The position numbers and the translations under genes are program-made. DNA of 64,000 nucleotides, taken from positions 6,135,037 through 6,199,036 of the forward strand of contig LR746274.1 in NCBI GenBank assembly GCA_902729315.2, read 5' to 3'. This stretch comes from Spirodela intermedia (Eukaryota > Streptophyta > Magnoliopsida > Alismatales > Araceae). Each line of letters begins with the position of its first letter. The stretch's first letter is position 1. This document shows, one piece after another, positions 12,936 to 25,884 of the stretch. The notes below the pieces were generated by a model. The model was not told the origin of the DNA. It worked only from the letters and a program-made list of their open reading frames with translations, and made no database searches.

Positions 12936-15900
12936 TGAGCTGTAAGAGGATTATCCCTACAAATGTGGGAAGGGTTACTCATTAAGCACTTGGCGACTCT
13001 AGCACATTGAAGCATTCCAAGCATACATCAAAAAAATTGTGTTGATGATTCTTGACATTGAAAGTATTATATATATATAGATATAGATATATTTATATCC
13101 GTGTTCATGATATACCGAGAAACTGAGATGAATGATGCGCTTTTGTATCAATTAGAAAACATGCGATGATGGATAAAAAAAAGAAGAAAAAATAGGGTTT
13201 AGGACCTGCCCTTTTAAATCTCTCCTCGGAGCGTGCTGTTCTCGCGAGGAAACTATTATAGAGGCTGCCAGCGTGCTTTTGCTGTCACATGGGCCACAAG
13301 AGAGAGGCGGGCACGTCAGGGGCCTCTCTCTCTCTCTCTCTCTCCCCCCTGAAATCCATGCACGACAATTCCGGGCGCTGAGAAAACGAGGAGCAAGGCG
13401 CGTTGTATGACTTGGCTCACCTCCGTGGGCTTCTTCTGCCCCTAATTCACACTGAAGCCTTTGACTTTTCGATGGTATGATTTTGGTTTGACGATTATTA
13501 GGATCCACAGTCTGAGAGAGTGGACCCTTCAAAAATAGGCGTATGCCGCTGTGTGTGGCGAGCACACGGTATTCTTTAGTAAAAGGCGAAAGAATAGTTC
13601 GCTCTGTGCTCACCACGCGGCTGCGTAGTGAACCATGTCGTTCCTACAGCATATTAATATGGCGTCTCCTGGTGTTGGCTGTCTAAATAATCGATGTGGG
13701 ACTAAATAGAAAACCATCTCAATAAACTAATGGATCGGTTTATTGCCACTTAGGGAGAACCGGACCCGACATGACCTGGAGACGACGGTAGGAGGATTTA
13801 GACTTGAGATCGTCGTTACACCTCTGATGTCATGGCCTTGGACTTCCCTATGTTCTCCACGCTCACACAATGAGAACATGGCTCTTATTATCTTGGTAAT
13901 GGTTGTTTTATTGGTCAATCTAGTTCACAATCCATTCGGAGTCCCATCATCTAGTTATTGGACGTTTATTAATCTCCCAAGCAAAGTTGCCTTATGTTAA
14001 TAATAGATAGGGATATTCATGACCTTCTGAGAAAAGATTGTATACACTTAAAAAATACATTGAAGGTCTATTAATGAAGGAAACCCTCGTGACATTCAAT
14101 CTATCCAAGAATTATTTGTTGTACAATTATTCTAAACCCTTGTGGATATTCATGCATAGTTGCAAGGATATGCATGAACTATATAATTCAAAACACAATT
14201 GATGAACTTATGCACCATTCACTAAAAAGGGGTCACAAGAAGAACATGGGACTCAATGCATAGGTCCCATGGAACTAATAGGGTCAATAAAGCCATGAAA
14301 ATCCAAGAGAGGGGATTGAATTAATTATTTTTTAAATAATAATTGAAAAAAATTAATGCAATTGTACAAGTATATTATAAAACTCAATGAGTTTTCTCTC
14401 TAGAAATGTTCAATCAAGAGAATTAAATAATTTAAAATGGTTCATTCATTTTCACTTACTCAACTCTTCAAATATACTCTATGTAAGTTACGTTACACAC
14501 AAATAGCACAACATCCAAACATTGAGTGTTGACGTATCTTTATTAGATTTACAACTCATATGTATTTGGCACTCACATCTAGATTCACAGCTATAGACAA
14601 TTTAACATTAGAGATCTAGTGTTGGCACATTGTTATGCATTCATGGCGCTAGAAATGTCAAAATTGCCTTCAAATACTATTACTAGTGGTTAAAGTTTTC
14701 CCCTATGAATAAAATTTTCAAAGAAGATTAAATTGAACATTACAATAGTTAGATGCCATAACTTGTCCTTGTTATAGTGCATAATTCTTTGAAGAGTTAT
14801 CTTCACCTGAACTTGGACACATTTCCTTATTTTTGTTACTACTTGCTTTTTTGTTTTCTTTACTCTTACTCATATTAATTTGAATTTTTAAATATTCTTA
14901 ATTTTGTGGACAACTATTTATGATACATTAATCTTCTACATTCAAGTGAGATGTCACTTTATATGGTTATAAAATGATAATTTATGCATCAAAATGAATA
15001 GCTTCCATTTTATTACCATAGTGTAGTCATTCTTGTTGGTCTAAAGCAATGATTTAAAGATAGGGTGCAAAGCTGAAAAGGGAGACTAAGTTAGTCATTT
15101 AAAATGTCCATATTTTTTTTGACTTTTATAGAATTTATTTATACTCTATTAAATAGTATGCAAATGAGTTGAACACTATTCAATAGTCAAGAATAAAAAA
15201 CACATTTTGATAGTGGTTTTGTCCTTCCATAAGTACACTTACCTATAGTTCTTACCCTTAGTTTTAAATATTTTCTTTAAGATGACTACAATTAAAATTC
15301 ATAGGATGAACAAATCTTATTATAGATTTCATAAGACTATTGATAAGTCTTCATTATCATGAGTTAATAATTAGTAAATAATATAGTTTTAGCCTTAACT
15401 CATGATAAATAAACTTATATTTATGTTAAAGTGTGAAAAGTGGTTTTCAATTGATTAACATGAATTTTTAGGTAATTATGTGATTTTATACGAATTTATA
15501 TGATTTTTTGAGTCTTACTTTTGAGATAAATAAAGAAAAAATAAAATAAAATAAAATGGGGGGGACCCGCTGGCTAGCCAGGCCCACAAGCGGATCAAAA
15601 GTGTAGTTGGGGAGGAGCCGCGAGCAAGAGCTCAAGCAGCTAGGACCGATAAGGGCACGTGTGTGCCACTCTCCTTCCACGTCATCGGTGGCCAGTCAAC
15701 TATGGGGCAAGGAGTGGTCGTACACACATGAAAAAAGAACTTGCTTTGAAATGTAACATTACTATATATTCGTCCAAAACTTCGGCGCACAAGCGATGTG
15801 GGACTAAACCTGCATCACACCTTCCCCAGAAAGGGCGGGCGATCAGTGCGGGTTCGAATCTTCCTAGAGTCAAAACTCATATTTTTTTTATCTGATTATC

Positions 15901-18900
15901 GCGACTTTCCTGTAGATCGTCGGTAAAGGATTAAGCAACCAGAATCGTTAGATCATCAGCAAAAATCTCATCAACACGATTCGCGGAGTATTGTTACTAA
16001 AATTGCTAAACGATTCGCGATAAAAGGATAGCGAATCCATCGAGTAAAGCATCTCCGATTGATTGACGGACAAGCCGTTGTCGGGAAGAGGACGATCTGC
16101 TGGGAGATAAGTCGCCACCTCTTGAGAGCATACCGAATGCGATGAAGAGCCTCCTCTTGTTGCGCGGACCTGAGGATGAAGCTCTCTAACACGCGCCTCA
16201 CCTCCATCTAGCTCTTCTCCATCGGGTGACAATCGTCGGAGAGCTGCAAAGTTACCGTTTTTTCACTCTGTCAGGTGACAGTTATCGGAGACGATTCGAC
16301 GACCCATTTCATTGATCTCTAGACTTCGCAAAGAGATCTAGAGATTGCCCACGTCGTCTTTGTCCAAGGAGAGCCTTCGAGGCCGTGGACACTACACGAC
16401 GATTCTCCCGAACGCTCAGAATTCCAATGCATTACCGACGCATCACTACCACGACGTTGGAACTTTATTTTCCTACTTTCAACTTACTTTTCATTTCATT
16501 TAGTGATAATTTGTATGATTTTAAATTTAACAACTTATACTTCATTCAATTATGATTCTTCTAGCTTTTACATATCTTAATTTGATCAATTAAATCGTCT
16601 GTAATCACTTATGTAAGAATTACTGAGTGGAACTCTATTTCTGCCTGATTCGCGTTCACCGGGTGCTGACGTCATCTTGATGTCTGCACCCTTATTTCCC
16701 TTTTTTATGAATTTTAAATATATTTCATTTTCATTTCTTAGTATAAAATTTATAGAAAATAGTATACTTTGAGGAAAATTTTGAATAATTACCTAATATT
16801 ATATTATATTCATGTGATCGACTTGAAAAATTACTACTATTTTTAGAAGTTTTATTGAATTATACTTGATATATTTTTCAGAAATACTTCTAAATATCTA
16901 AAAACTCGTATTTTCTAGTTTTATAAATTTTAAATTTGTGTGATTTACTATACAACGACTAAGTCATGTCAACTATCTTCTTGCATTAAACACCATGTCA
17001 CTAGCTTACGTTTTCCTTATTACTAATACTCAAATTAGTATCTTCACAAATAGGGATTAAGAATGAGTGATAGGCTTCTCAACTCATTAAGTTCACTCAC
17101 TTCTGTAAACCTATGGCTCTACTTGTGTAGAGCATGGGTTTATTTTCTTATCTTTTTCATTGATTTTTCTATCTAAAATATTTTATTTTTATTATAATCC
17201 AATTTTATTATTTCTAATATCTTCCTTGATTATTAATTTTATTATTTTATGCTTGAAAATATAATCAAACAACAAATAGAATGGATTAAATCTTCATTCA
17301 ACTATTAGTATAATGATAACATATTTATGACAAAAATTCACTTTTCCTATTTAATATTATATCTCAACATCCACATACTTAAACTAACATTTTTTTTTGT
17401 GAATTTGAATTTTCCTAGATTATTGTATTAATACAATCTAATATTGGTATAAGATATTTAATTATTTAGAGGTACATGTATATATGTCATCATTTTCATT
17501 AAATAAATTATAACATGTTCCCATGTCATTTCAATACAGTCCCAACAAAAATGATTTTTTTTGCTACAAATATGAGACCTAATAAACTATGTTATGAATG
17601 TCTTCTCTTATTCAATATAAATTCCATGTATTTAGATATGCAGCTTTATTTACTAATTTATCATAGATGAAGTTTTATAGACTGAAATATATTGTGCCAT
17701 ATAATATATATCACACCCTAAATTTTATGTAATAAGGTGCATGCTTAATATACCATATTATCATAATGTATAAGTTATGCAATGAAATATTGTATTTTTT
17801 GTATTGAAGTTTTTATGCTCCAAATGTTATACTTATTTTTTGCAACATAAATATCATTTATTTAATATTGTGATATTTATAATGTGTTATTTTAGATTAT
17901 AGTGTATTGAAATGTTACTTGACATGATGACCTAAAGTATAATCCTCTAGGGGCTGATATTTTTACTCTAAAGTATAATCCTCATATACATAAATATTGT
18001 GATTACACAATATAATTAATCATTTACTATACTATATTATACCATACTACTATGTAACATAACTTCTCATTTAGTGAAATATGAGGCCTGATATAGTATA
18101 GTATTCTCAGTATAATTTTCTATCAACAAAAAATTTATACACAATATACTATTCTATTGGACAATATAAATCTAATACATTGAAATATAAGCTGATATAT
18201 TGTTGTATTCAAGCTGATAACATTGACAATATATTCTCATATATGAAAATATAAACCTTTAAGTGTTTCATTTTTTCGCAATGTAAATATCATAAACTCT
18301 ATGTTATATACTATTCACATATCTTTTTGCATTCATATGTTGTCCTCAGTGTCTATTGAAAAGAAGTATATTTTAAAAAAAACTATTTGTGATTAATCTA
18401 AAATTACATAAAACTATTATATATGTTAGTAATCACCTATGCAACTAATATTATATTAATCAAAATAACATTAAATGACCATTTTGTTATGTATATTTTT
18501 GCTGACATCAAAATTTATTTGAGGTTGTAAAATACAACAAAATTCAAGCACAAGTGATAATTATTACACTCAAACCTAGGTGTAGGCACTAGGGCACCCC
18601 CTTATTCCCCTCAATTAACCTTCCACTTGTCTTTGCATAGATAGAGAACACAAAAGAGACCAATTCTAAAAAGGTTCATCATCTTTTCCTACTACTTTCC
18701 TCTATATATATTACAAGGGCCCCTCTTAGTTGTTACACCTTATGGGTAACCATTGTCTTTATTGGGTAATCGTTAGGCATTGCCTCAAACATCTCATTGC
18801 TCATTGGGGTTGCTTCACTTGTTGTGCCAAACATTAGAGCCATTAGAGCATCTAGATCTACATTCCCAACATCACGTAGGAGTAACTCCATGTCTACTTC

Positions 18901-19602
18901 TGCTCATGCACTGCTAGATACATGTTCAGTCATATGTTTAGGTTCTCACCTTAGTGTATGATTGTTGATGCCTCTTCAATGAGACATGACATCTGCGTAC
19001 GTTGTGCCACTCATGTACTCCCTGTTGCATGTGTGTGATGTGTCATTTGTACACATCTCACTACATTTGGACACTAGATTTGCACACCATGTTCCTATAT
19101 GATCATCTTTTATACTTGTGACACTTAACAAGTGATACATTCTTTGATTAATAACTTGAAACATGAAAGTTGAGCATCTATAAGGGCATACTAAGCAAGC
19201 CAATCTAAAGTTATTGCATAGGTAAAACAATTAAATGTTGTATAGACCAAAAGGTGTAAGCATGCACTCACAAATGTGTATGAAAAGGATCAGTGCATAC
19301 AATGATGCGTTGTATAGTAAATCATCAAATTTCTTAATTATTGTCCACGTTTGATTATTAGTATTATCTTTAATAACTTGATAATATTATAGTGAAGCTA
19401 TCCTACTAGTGTCCTTGATTTGCAAAAGTACATTATATCAAATTAGTGTTAGAGCTTTTATACTTACATCTTACACTCAATTGAAGGGAGAATAGACCTC
19501 TTGGATTAACAAATGATGTATCATAGAGTGTTTTCAATTTGTAAATATGATAGAGTAAACACAACTCCATGTTAAGGTCTTATGGGAGTTCATAAAGAAA
19601 GT

Positions 19603-19846
19603 TCTAGGAGAATGAGATATTACAGTCATACATTAATTCTCCTTTATTTGTGTATATGTCTTACTTTTTACAATTATGTTCATCTTGTTTATAGGCGAGT
19701 CTAATCTAATTTTGGTATAAGTGAAATTGATTAGCCGAATCTAACCAATTGAGTTGGATATTTCTCTCTCCTCCCTCATGAGCTAAAGACTCTCTCCCCT
19801 TTGTCAGCACCTTTTCTAAAAACCAACAATCTAAGCAGCATCAACA
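19603..19846 (+). repeat. 5' LTR of Copia copy 2
   Basis: Counterpart of 7837-8080 at +11766, same length and sequence by eye. Confidence 0.8.
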
Positions 19847-22800
19847 TGATATCAATGTAGGCAATGTGGCAATGTTTCATTTCTATTGATCCTTTAGAAC
19901 ACTTTAGAACTTATTTTTCATATTTATATGATTAATCTAGGGCAAAAAAGTCTGATTTGCCCTACACCTAAAATCTGGTCGTTTCTACATTTGATGTTTG
20001 TTCTTTTGGATGATCTTGGATGATTGATGGTGTATGATGACTTCTTAGAACTCTAAAGACCATCCTCAACCCTCATTATCTCCCCTCTAAAAATTGAGGG
20101 TGAGAGAGCTGATTGATCCATTTTGGAGAGAGAAAGTTTTTGTTTTTTTATTTAGTAATATCTTAATTTTGATTTGATCTCATTTATCCTCATAAAAAGT
20201 GAGAGCACAACTTATGTGGTAGATGATAGAATATAATATGCATGAATAGAGTTATTAATACAATATCTTCATCCTACACCACTTATGAAAGGTTCTAAAT
20301 TATATTTAGAGCTTCCTAATATTCCAAATGAGTTTAAACTAGATGGGAAAAACTTACTTCAGTGTCACAAATTCATTGAAGTTATTTTGACTAGAAGACG
20401 GAAACTTAGCCATTTATTTGATTAGTCACTTGAACAAATGCATCCTCGATTTTGAGTTTAGAAAGAAGAATATACAATTATTAAGATATGACTTTAGAGA
20501 ATTTTGACTTTTGAAGTCAATGATAATTATTTATCTCTCTCTACAACTAATAATATTGAGGAATGAATTAATAATACTTCCTCAAAAAAAATATGACAGG
20601 GCACAAATTTATCAAATTATCTTAAAAGCCAATGGCTGTAAAATAAGATAGTATGTAAATGAACTTGAATCCTTGTGCTAGGAAATCTATAGTCTAGATC
20701 AATCATAGGAAAAGACTATGAGGATGCTTCATTTTTTCAACAGTACATTTAGACATCATAATTATAAATGTCTTGATTGTACTCAAGCTCAAATATTGAG
20801 AAGGAAGATTTTCAGTTTTAAAAGAAGTAATTTTTATTTTATAGAATGAAGAGAGTTGAAAAACCCACATGATGTAAGCATAAAGAGTTTATAATTCAGT
20901 TTTTTTTACTAAGGAAAACAAATGCCCACGTTAGTAACGAGGTCAAATGAAGAAGGTTCAATAATAGGGTCAGAAGGATACCCTATGATATATTTATTGT
21001 AATCAAGTGCGAGACCTCAAATATCAGAGCTACAAGTTACATGGGAGTCCTACAATAGGAGGCCATGTTTATATCACTATTATGTCACCTTTTGAGGGAG
21101 TAATAACACTCCTAGAGTGTTAAAAGACTTGAAGGCTAAGATCAAAAAACTAAAATCAATTATGATGTCTAGTATATCAAGTCACTTAGGTAAGAATTAT
21201 AGATCATTCGTATTGTATACTAAATTTAATTCATTTTTTATTTTATGGATTATTGAAGTCACTAATCATATGACTTATACTTCAAATTAAATTTTAACAT
21301 ATAATATTTTCCCCTCTAGTAGCAAAGTGGTCACAGCTAATAGATTACTTATGATCATAGAAAATATAATAAATTTAGAATAAATTATCTATGTATACTT
21401 AGAAATATTTTATATGTGCCTAAATTGTACATTAATTTTCTCTATGTTAAAAACTTAATTGATGATATAAATTGTAAGGTGACCATTGATAGTAACATTT
21501 GTGATGTTTAAGATAAGGTAACAAATAAAGTGATTGGATGAGTTGAAAAGTGTGGAGTCCTTTATCATCTTAACATTTTAGAACATACTTATATCATAAA
21601 ATCAATATCTTCATCAAGACATGAAATTGTCAATGCTACTAAACTTAAAGGTTTTTTTTGTTGTATCATTGTCGTCTTGGTCAGTTGTAATTTAGGACAT
21701 TGAAAATTATATTTTTAAACTTAATTTATAAGATGAATGTTGAGAATTTTAAATGTGATGTGAATTAGTTAAGCACAAAGGAACCTCCCTTCTTACAAGT
21801 AATGAATAAAGTTTCACTCTATTTATACTTCTCTATAGTAATGTGTGGGGATCATCATTTACTTATAATATCTTAGGAATAATTTGGTTTGTGACATTTA
21901 TAGATTACTATTCACAAAGTATATAGATCTATTTAATATATCATAATTTTAAAGTTATTAAGTTACTTCAATAATTTTACTCGTTAATTAAAAAATAATT
22001 TATAATAACTATTAAAAAATTTAACTTAGATAATTATTTATTTTTTAATCCACACAATAACTGAATTTTTTCATAAGAGAATAAATTATTTATGAATATT
22101 TATGTGTTAACACCCCACAACAAAATGAAGAGGTGGAGAAGAAAAATCGTTGCATATTAGCATATTAGTAGTGGCAAGAGGTCTTCTATTCCAAAGTAAT
22201 GTACCAAAATATTGTTAGTCAAAGTAGTCTTAATAATCAATCACATAAATCATTTACCAACCCAAGTATTGAAATTTAAGTATTCATTAGAGAGTCAATC
22301 ATCTCATTGCCCACATGTTTCATCAAAACCAACTTGACTCTTAGGGTTTTTGGATGTGTGGCATATGTTCATAATCAAGATCAAGTTAAAGGAAAAGTTT
22401 GATACATAAGCAATAAAATGTGTTTTCATTAGATACTCAAAACAAATGATGAAAATATTATCATCCTCTATCAAATAAATCTTATATTTCAATTGATGTA
22501 ACTTTTAGTGAACATAGATTCTTTGTTAACACAAAATATTTCTCTTGAATGGGAAATTTTACCTAAAGATGATAGTGGAGAACTAAAACTTGGAAACTTC
22601 TAGTTACCAATATCACCTTTAGAAAAACATATGACTCTTTGGAGGAACCTCTACATGAAGTACCCTTCTATAACTCTACAGATAGTAAAAAAAATAAATT
22701 CAATCCTCAATGTTAGAAGAAACTCCTGAAGAGGTATCTATTACTCTTAGGAAATAAAAAAATGAGATCTTTAGAAAATCAAAACTATATAAGTTCTCAA

Positions 22801-24401
22801 TTTATATTTTTTAAATAGTTATCTTCTTCACATAGAGTATTTCTTAATTCTCTTAATATTGCATTCATCCCATCAAATGTTAATGAAGCATTATCTAGTG
22901 AAGAATGGAGACAAGCAATGCATGAGAATTGAGGCTAGTTGAGAAGAATCACTTGGAAACTAGTTAAATTACCAAGGGAAAGATAGCAATTTGATGTAAA
23001 TGAGTGTATACCATTAAATATAAGATTGATGGGATAATAGAAAAAATATAAAAGTAGAATAGTAGCCAAGTGATATGTTCAAACTTATGAGATAGATTAT
23101 TTTTATATATATTCTCAAGCGGCAACGATGGATACTACTAGAATTTTTCTCTTTAGTAGTTAATGATAATTAAATATGAAATAATTCAATATAAACAACA
23201 TATGTTTACATGGAGAACTTGATGAGGAAATTTATACAAATGTTCCTCAAGGATTTGAAATTGGATATGAGGATAATGTATTTTGTAAAATAAAAAAAAT
23301 CTTACATGGGCTCAAGCTATCTCCAAAAGTTTGGTTTTAAATATTTTTAAAATTGATGTGAAAGATAGGTTATATACATAGTATTATAGACCATCCTCTA
23401 CATATTAATTTTTCATCATTAGGAGGAACTATGATATCGTTAGTATATGTAGATGATATAATAGTGATATGAAATGATGAGAAAGAAAAAGAATATTTAA
23501 GTGTTTACTAAAGAAATTTGATATTAAGATTTTCAAAAAAAATAAAATATTTTCTTGGTGTTTAGATAACTCATTTTAAACAAAAAAAAAATCTTCATAA
23601 AATTTTATTATTGATTTTTTAAAAGACATAAAATTTTTGTAAACTCATCAGTACTCCTACATATCCAAATTAGAAACTTAGAAATAGACAAGAAAGTAAC
23701 TCTATAGATAAGTTGAATTATCATCATCTTGTGGGAAAATTGATTTATCTTTTCTTGCATCATATAGTATGTAAGTGGGAATATTATACTATGTAAATAG
23801 ACAAGAAAGTAACTCATTTATGTAAGTTCACAATTTAGCTAGAAATAGAGTTCTTCAATATTTGAAGGAAACTCCTATTAGAGGGTTATTTTCTAAGAAT
23901 AATTATAATATAGATGTAGATATTTACACTTTTTTCTGATTATGTAGGCTCAATTACCAATCGGTGGTCAACTTGAGACTACTATACACTCTTTGAAGAC
24001 AACCTCATTACATAGAGAAGTAAGAAGAAATGAGTGGTGGTCAAATCTAGCATGGAGTCAAGATTTTGAGTTGTGGTGTTAGGAATTAACAAAATCTTGT
24101 GAGTTAAAGGAATTTTAGAAGATGTCATAATCAAATGGAAGGTCCAATCAAGTTGTAATGTGATAAAAAAATTCGTTATAAGTATAATATACAGCCTTGT
24201 GCAACATGATTTGACCAAGCATATCAAAATTGATCAGCATTTCATCAGAGAAAAACTCAATAATTGTATCATTTGCAAACCATATATCTCAATTCATAAA
24301 TAACTAGCATATACTCTCACTAAAAATTTAAGTTATACAGCCTTCTAAAAGGTCAATTCCAAGCTAGGATTAGACCATTTATTCACCAACTTAAGGGAGA
24401 A

Positions 24402-24701
24402 TGTTGGAGAATGATTATAGTTATATCTTAATCCTCTTTTATTTATCTCTACGCCCTACTTTTATAATTATGTATCAAGTGAGTTAGATCTACTCTCTAT
24501 TTCCTAATTTAATTAATTTAAAATTGATTAACCAGATCCGACCCACTAGGTTCAAACTATTATAAAGAACATATCCACTTCCTAAGTTAATTAATTTAAA
24601 ACTTTTGTCTTTACTTTTCTCTCTCCTCTCTCACAAGACAACGGCTCTCTCACACCCGTCAGCATTTTCTCTAGCGACTAATGACCTCAACGGTGTCAAC
24701 A
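24402..24701 (+). repeat. 3' LTR of Copia copy 2
   Basis: Counterpart of 12636-12935 at +11766, with the same TG...CA ends. Confidence 0.82.
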
Positions 24702-25245
24702 TGAGCTGTAAGAGGATTATCCCTACAAATGTGGGAAGGGTTACTCATTAAGCACTTGGCGACTCTAGCACATTGAAGCATTCCAAGCATACATCAAAAA
24801 AATTGTGTTGATGATTCTTGACATTGAAAGTATTATATATATATAGATATAGATATATTTATATCCGTGTTCATGATATACCGAGAAACTGAGATGAATG
24901 ATGCGCTTTTGTATCAATTAGAAAACATGCGATGATGGATAAAAAAAAGAAGAAAAAATAGGGTTTAGGACCTGCCCTTTTAAATCTCTCCTCGGAGCGT
25001 GCTGTTCTCGCGAGGAAACTATTATAGAGGCTGCCAGCGTGCTTTTGCTGTCACATGGGCCACAAGAGAGAGGCGGGCACGTCAGGGGCCTCTCTCTCTC
25101 TCTCTCTCTCCCCCCTGAAATCCATGCACGACAATTCCGGGCGCTGAGAAAACGAGGAGCAAGGCGCGTTGTATGACTTGGCTCACCTCCGTGGGCTTCT
25201 TCTGCCCCTAATTCACACTGAAGCCTTTGACTTTTCGATGGTATG

Positions 25246-25884
25246 ATTTTGGTTTGACGATTATTAGGATCCACAGTCTGAGAGAGTGGACCCTTCAAAA
25301 ATAGGCGTATGCCGCTGTGTGTGGCGAGCACACGGTATTCTTTAGTAAAAGGCGAAAGAATAGTTCGCTCTGTGCTCACCACGCGGCTGCGTAGTGAACC
25401 ATGTCGTTCCTACAGCATATTAATATGGCGTCTCCTGGTGTTGGCTGTCTAAATAATCGATGTGGGACTAAATAGAAAACCATCTCAATAAACTAATGGA
25501 TCGGTTTATTGCCACTTAGGGAGAACCGGACCCGACATGACCTGGAGACGACGGTAGGAGGATTTAGACTTGAGATCGTCGTTACACCTCTGATGTCATG
25601 GCCTTGGACTTCCCTATGTTCTCCACGCTCACACAATGAGAACATGGCTCTTATTATCTTGGTAATGGTTGTTTTATTGGTCAATCTAGTTCACAATCCA
25701 TTCGGAGTCCCATCATCTAGTTATTGGACGTTTATTAATCTCCCAAGCAAAGTTGCCTTATGTTAATAATAGATAGGGATATTCATGACCTTCTGAGAAA
25801 AGATTGTATACACTTAAAAAATACATTGAAGGTCTATTAATGAAGGAAACCCTCGTGACATTCAATCTATCCAAGAATTATTTG
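25246..25884. repeat. partial third unit, 639 bp
   Basis: Matches the first 639 bp of the two full units (1714-2352 and 13480-14118) and ends abruptly at 'attatttg'. From 25885 the sequence continues as the diverged relative of the unit instead of the identical version. This marks the right border of the homogenised array. Confidence 0.92.

Larger units (their letters stand above)
1714..13479. repeat. 11,766-bp tandem direct repeat, unit 1
   Basis: This block recurs at a constant offset of 11,766 bp. Every small chance ORF in it reappears at +11766 with an identical translation. Reading the two copies in parallel I found one difference, T at 6284 against C at 18050; I did not compare every base. 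The unit holds an AT-rich left part, a GC-richer patch (about 3790-4680), a decayed Copia element (7837-12935) and a right end with a CT-rich microsatellite near 13320. No intact gene is seen. The left border is where identity with the junction copies begins (attttggtttgacg, 1714). Confidence 0.95.
19603..24701 (+). mobile_element. decayed Ty1/Copia LTR retrotransposon, copy 2
   Basis: Same element as 7837-12935 shifted by 11,766 bp: LTRs at 19603-19846 and 24402-24701, YVDD at 23446-23457. It arose by duplication of the whole unit, not by independent transposition, since its flanks and its inactivating lesions are the same. Confidence 0.9.
13480..25245. repeat. 11,766-bp tandem direct repeat, unit 2
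   Basis: Direct head-to-tail copy of 1714-13479, apparently identical except for C at 18050 where unit 1 has T at 6284. It carries the same Copia element at 19603-24701 with the same inactivating changes. No gene is present. The junction between units is continuous, with no filler sequence. Confidence 0.95.

Noticed and set aside
1714-25884. The 639-bp block repeated three times as LTRs of a giant element
   Set aside because: The block does not start with TG or end with CA, has no primer-binding site or polypurine tract beside it, and the sequence between copies contains a separate complete Copia element with its own LTRs. A tandem unit plus partial copy explains it better.
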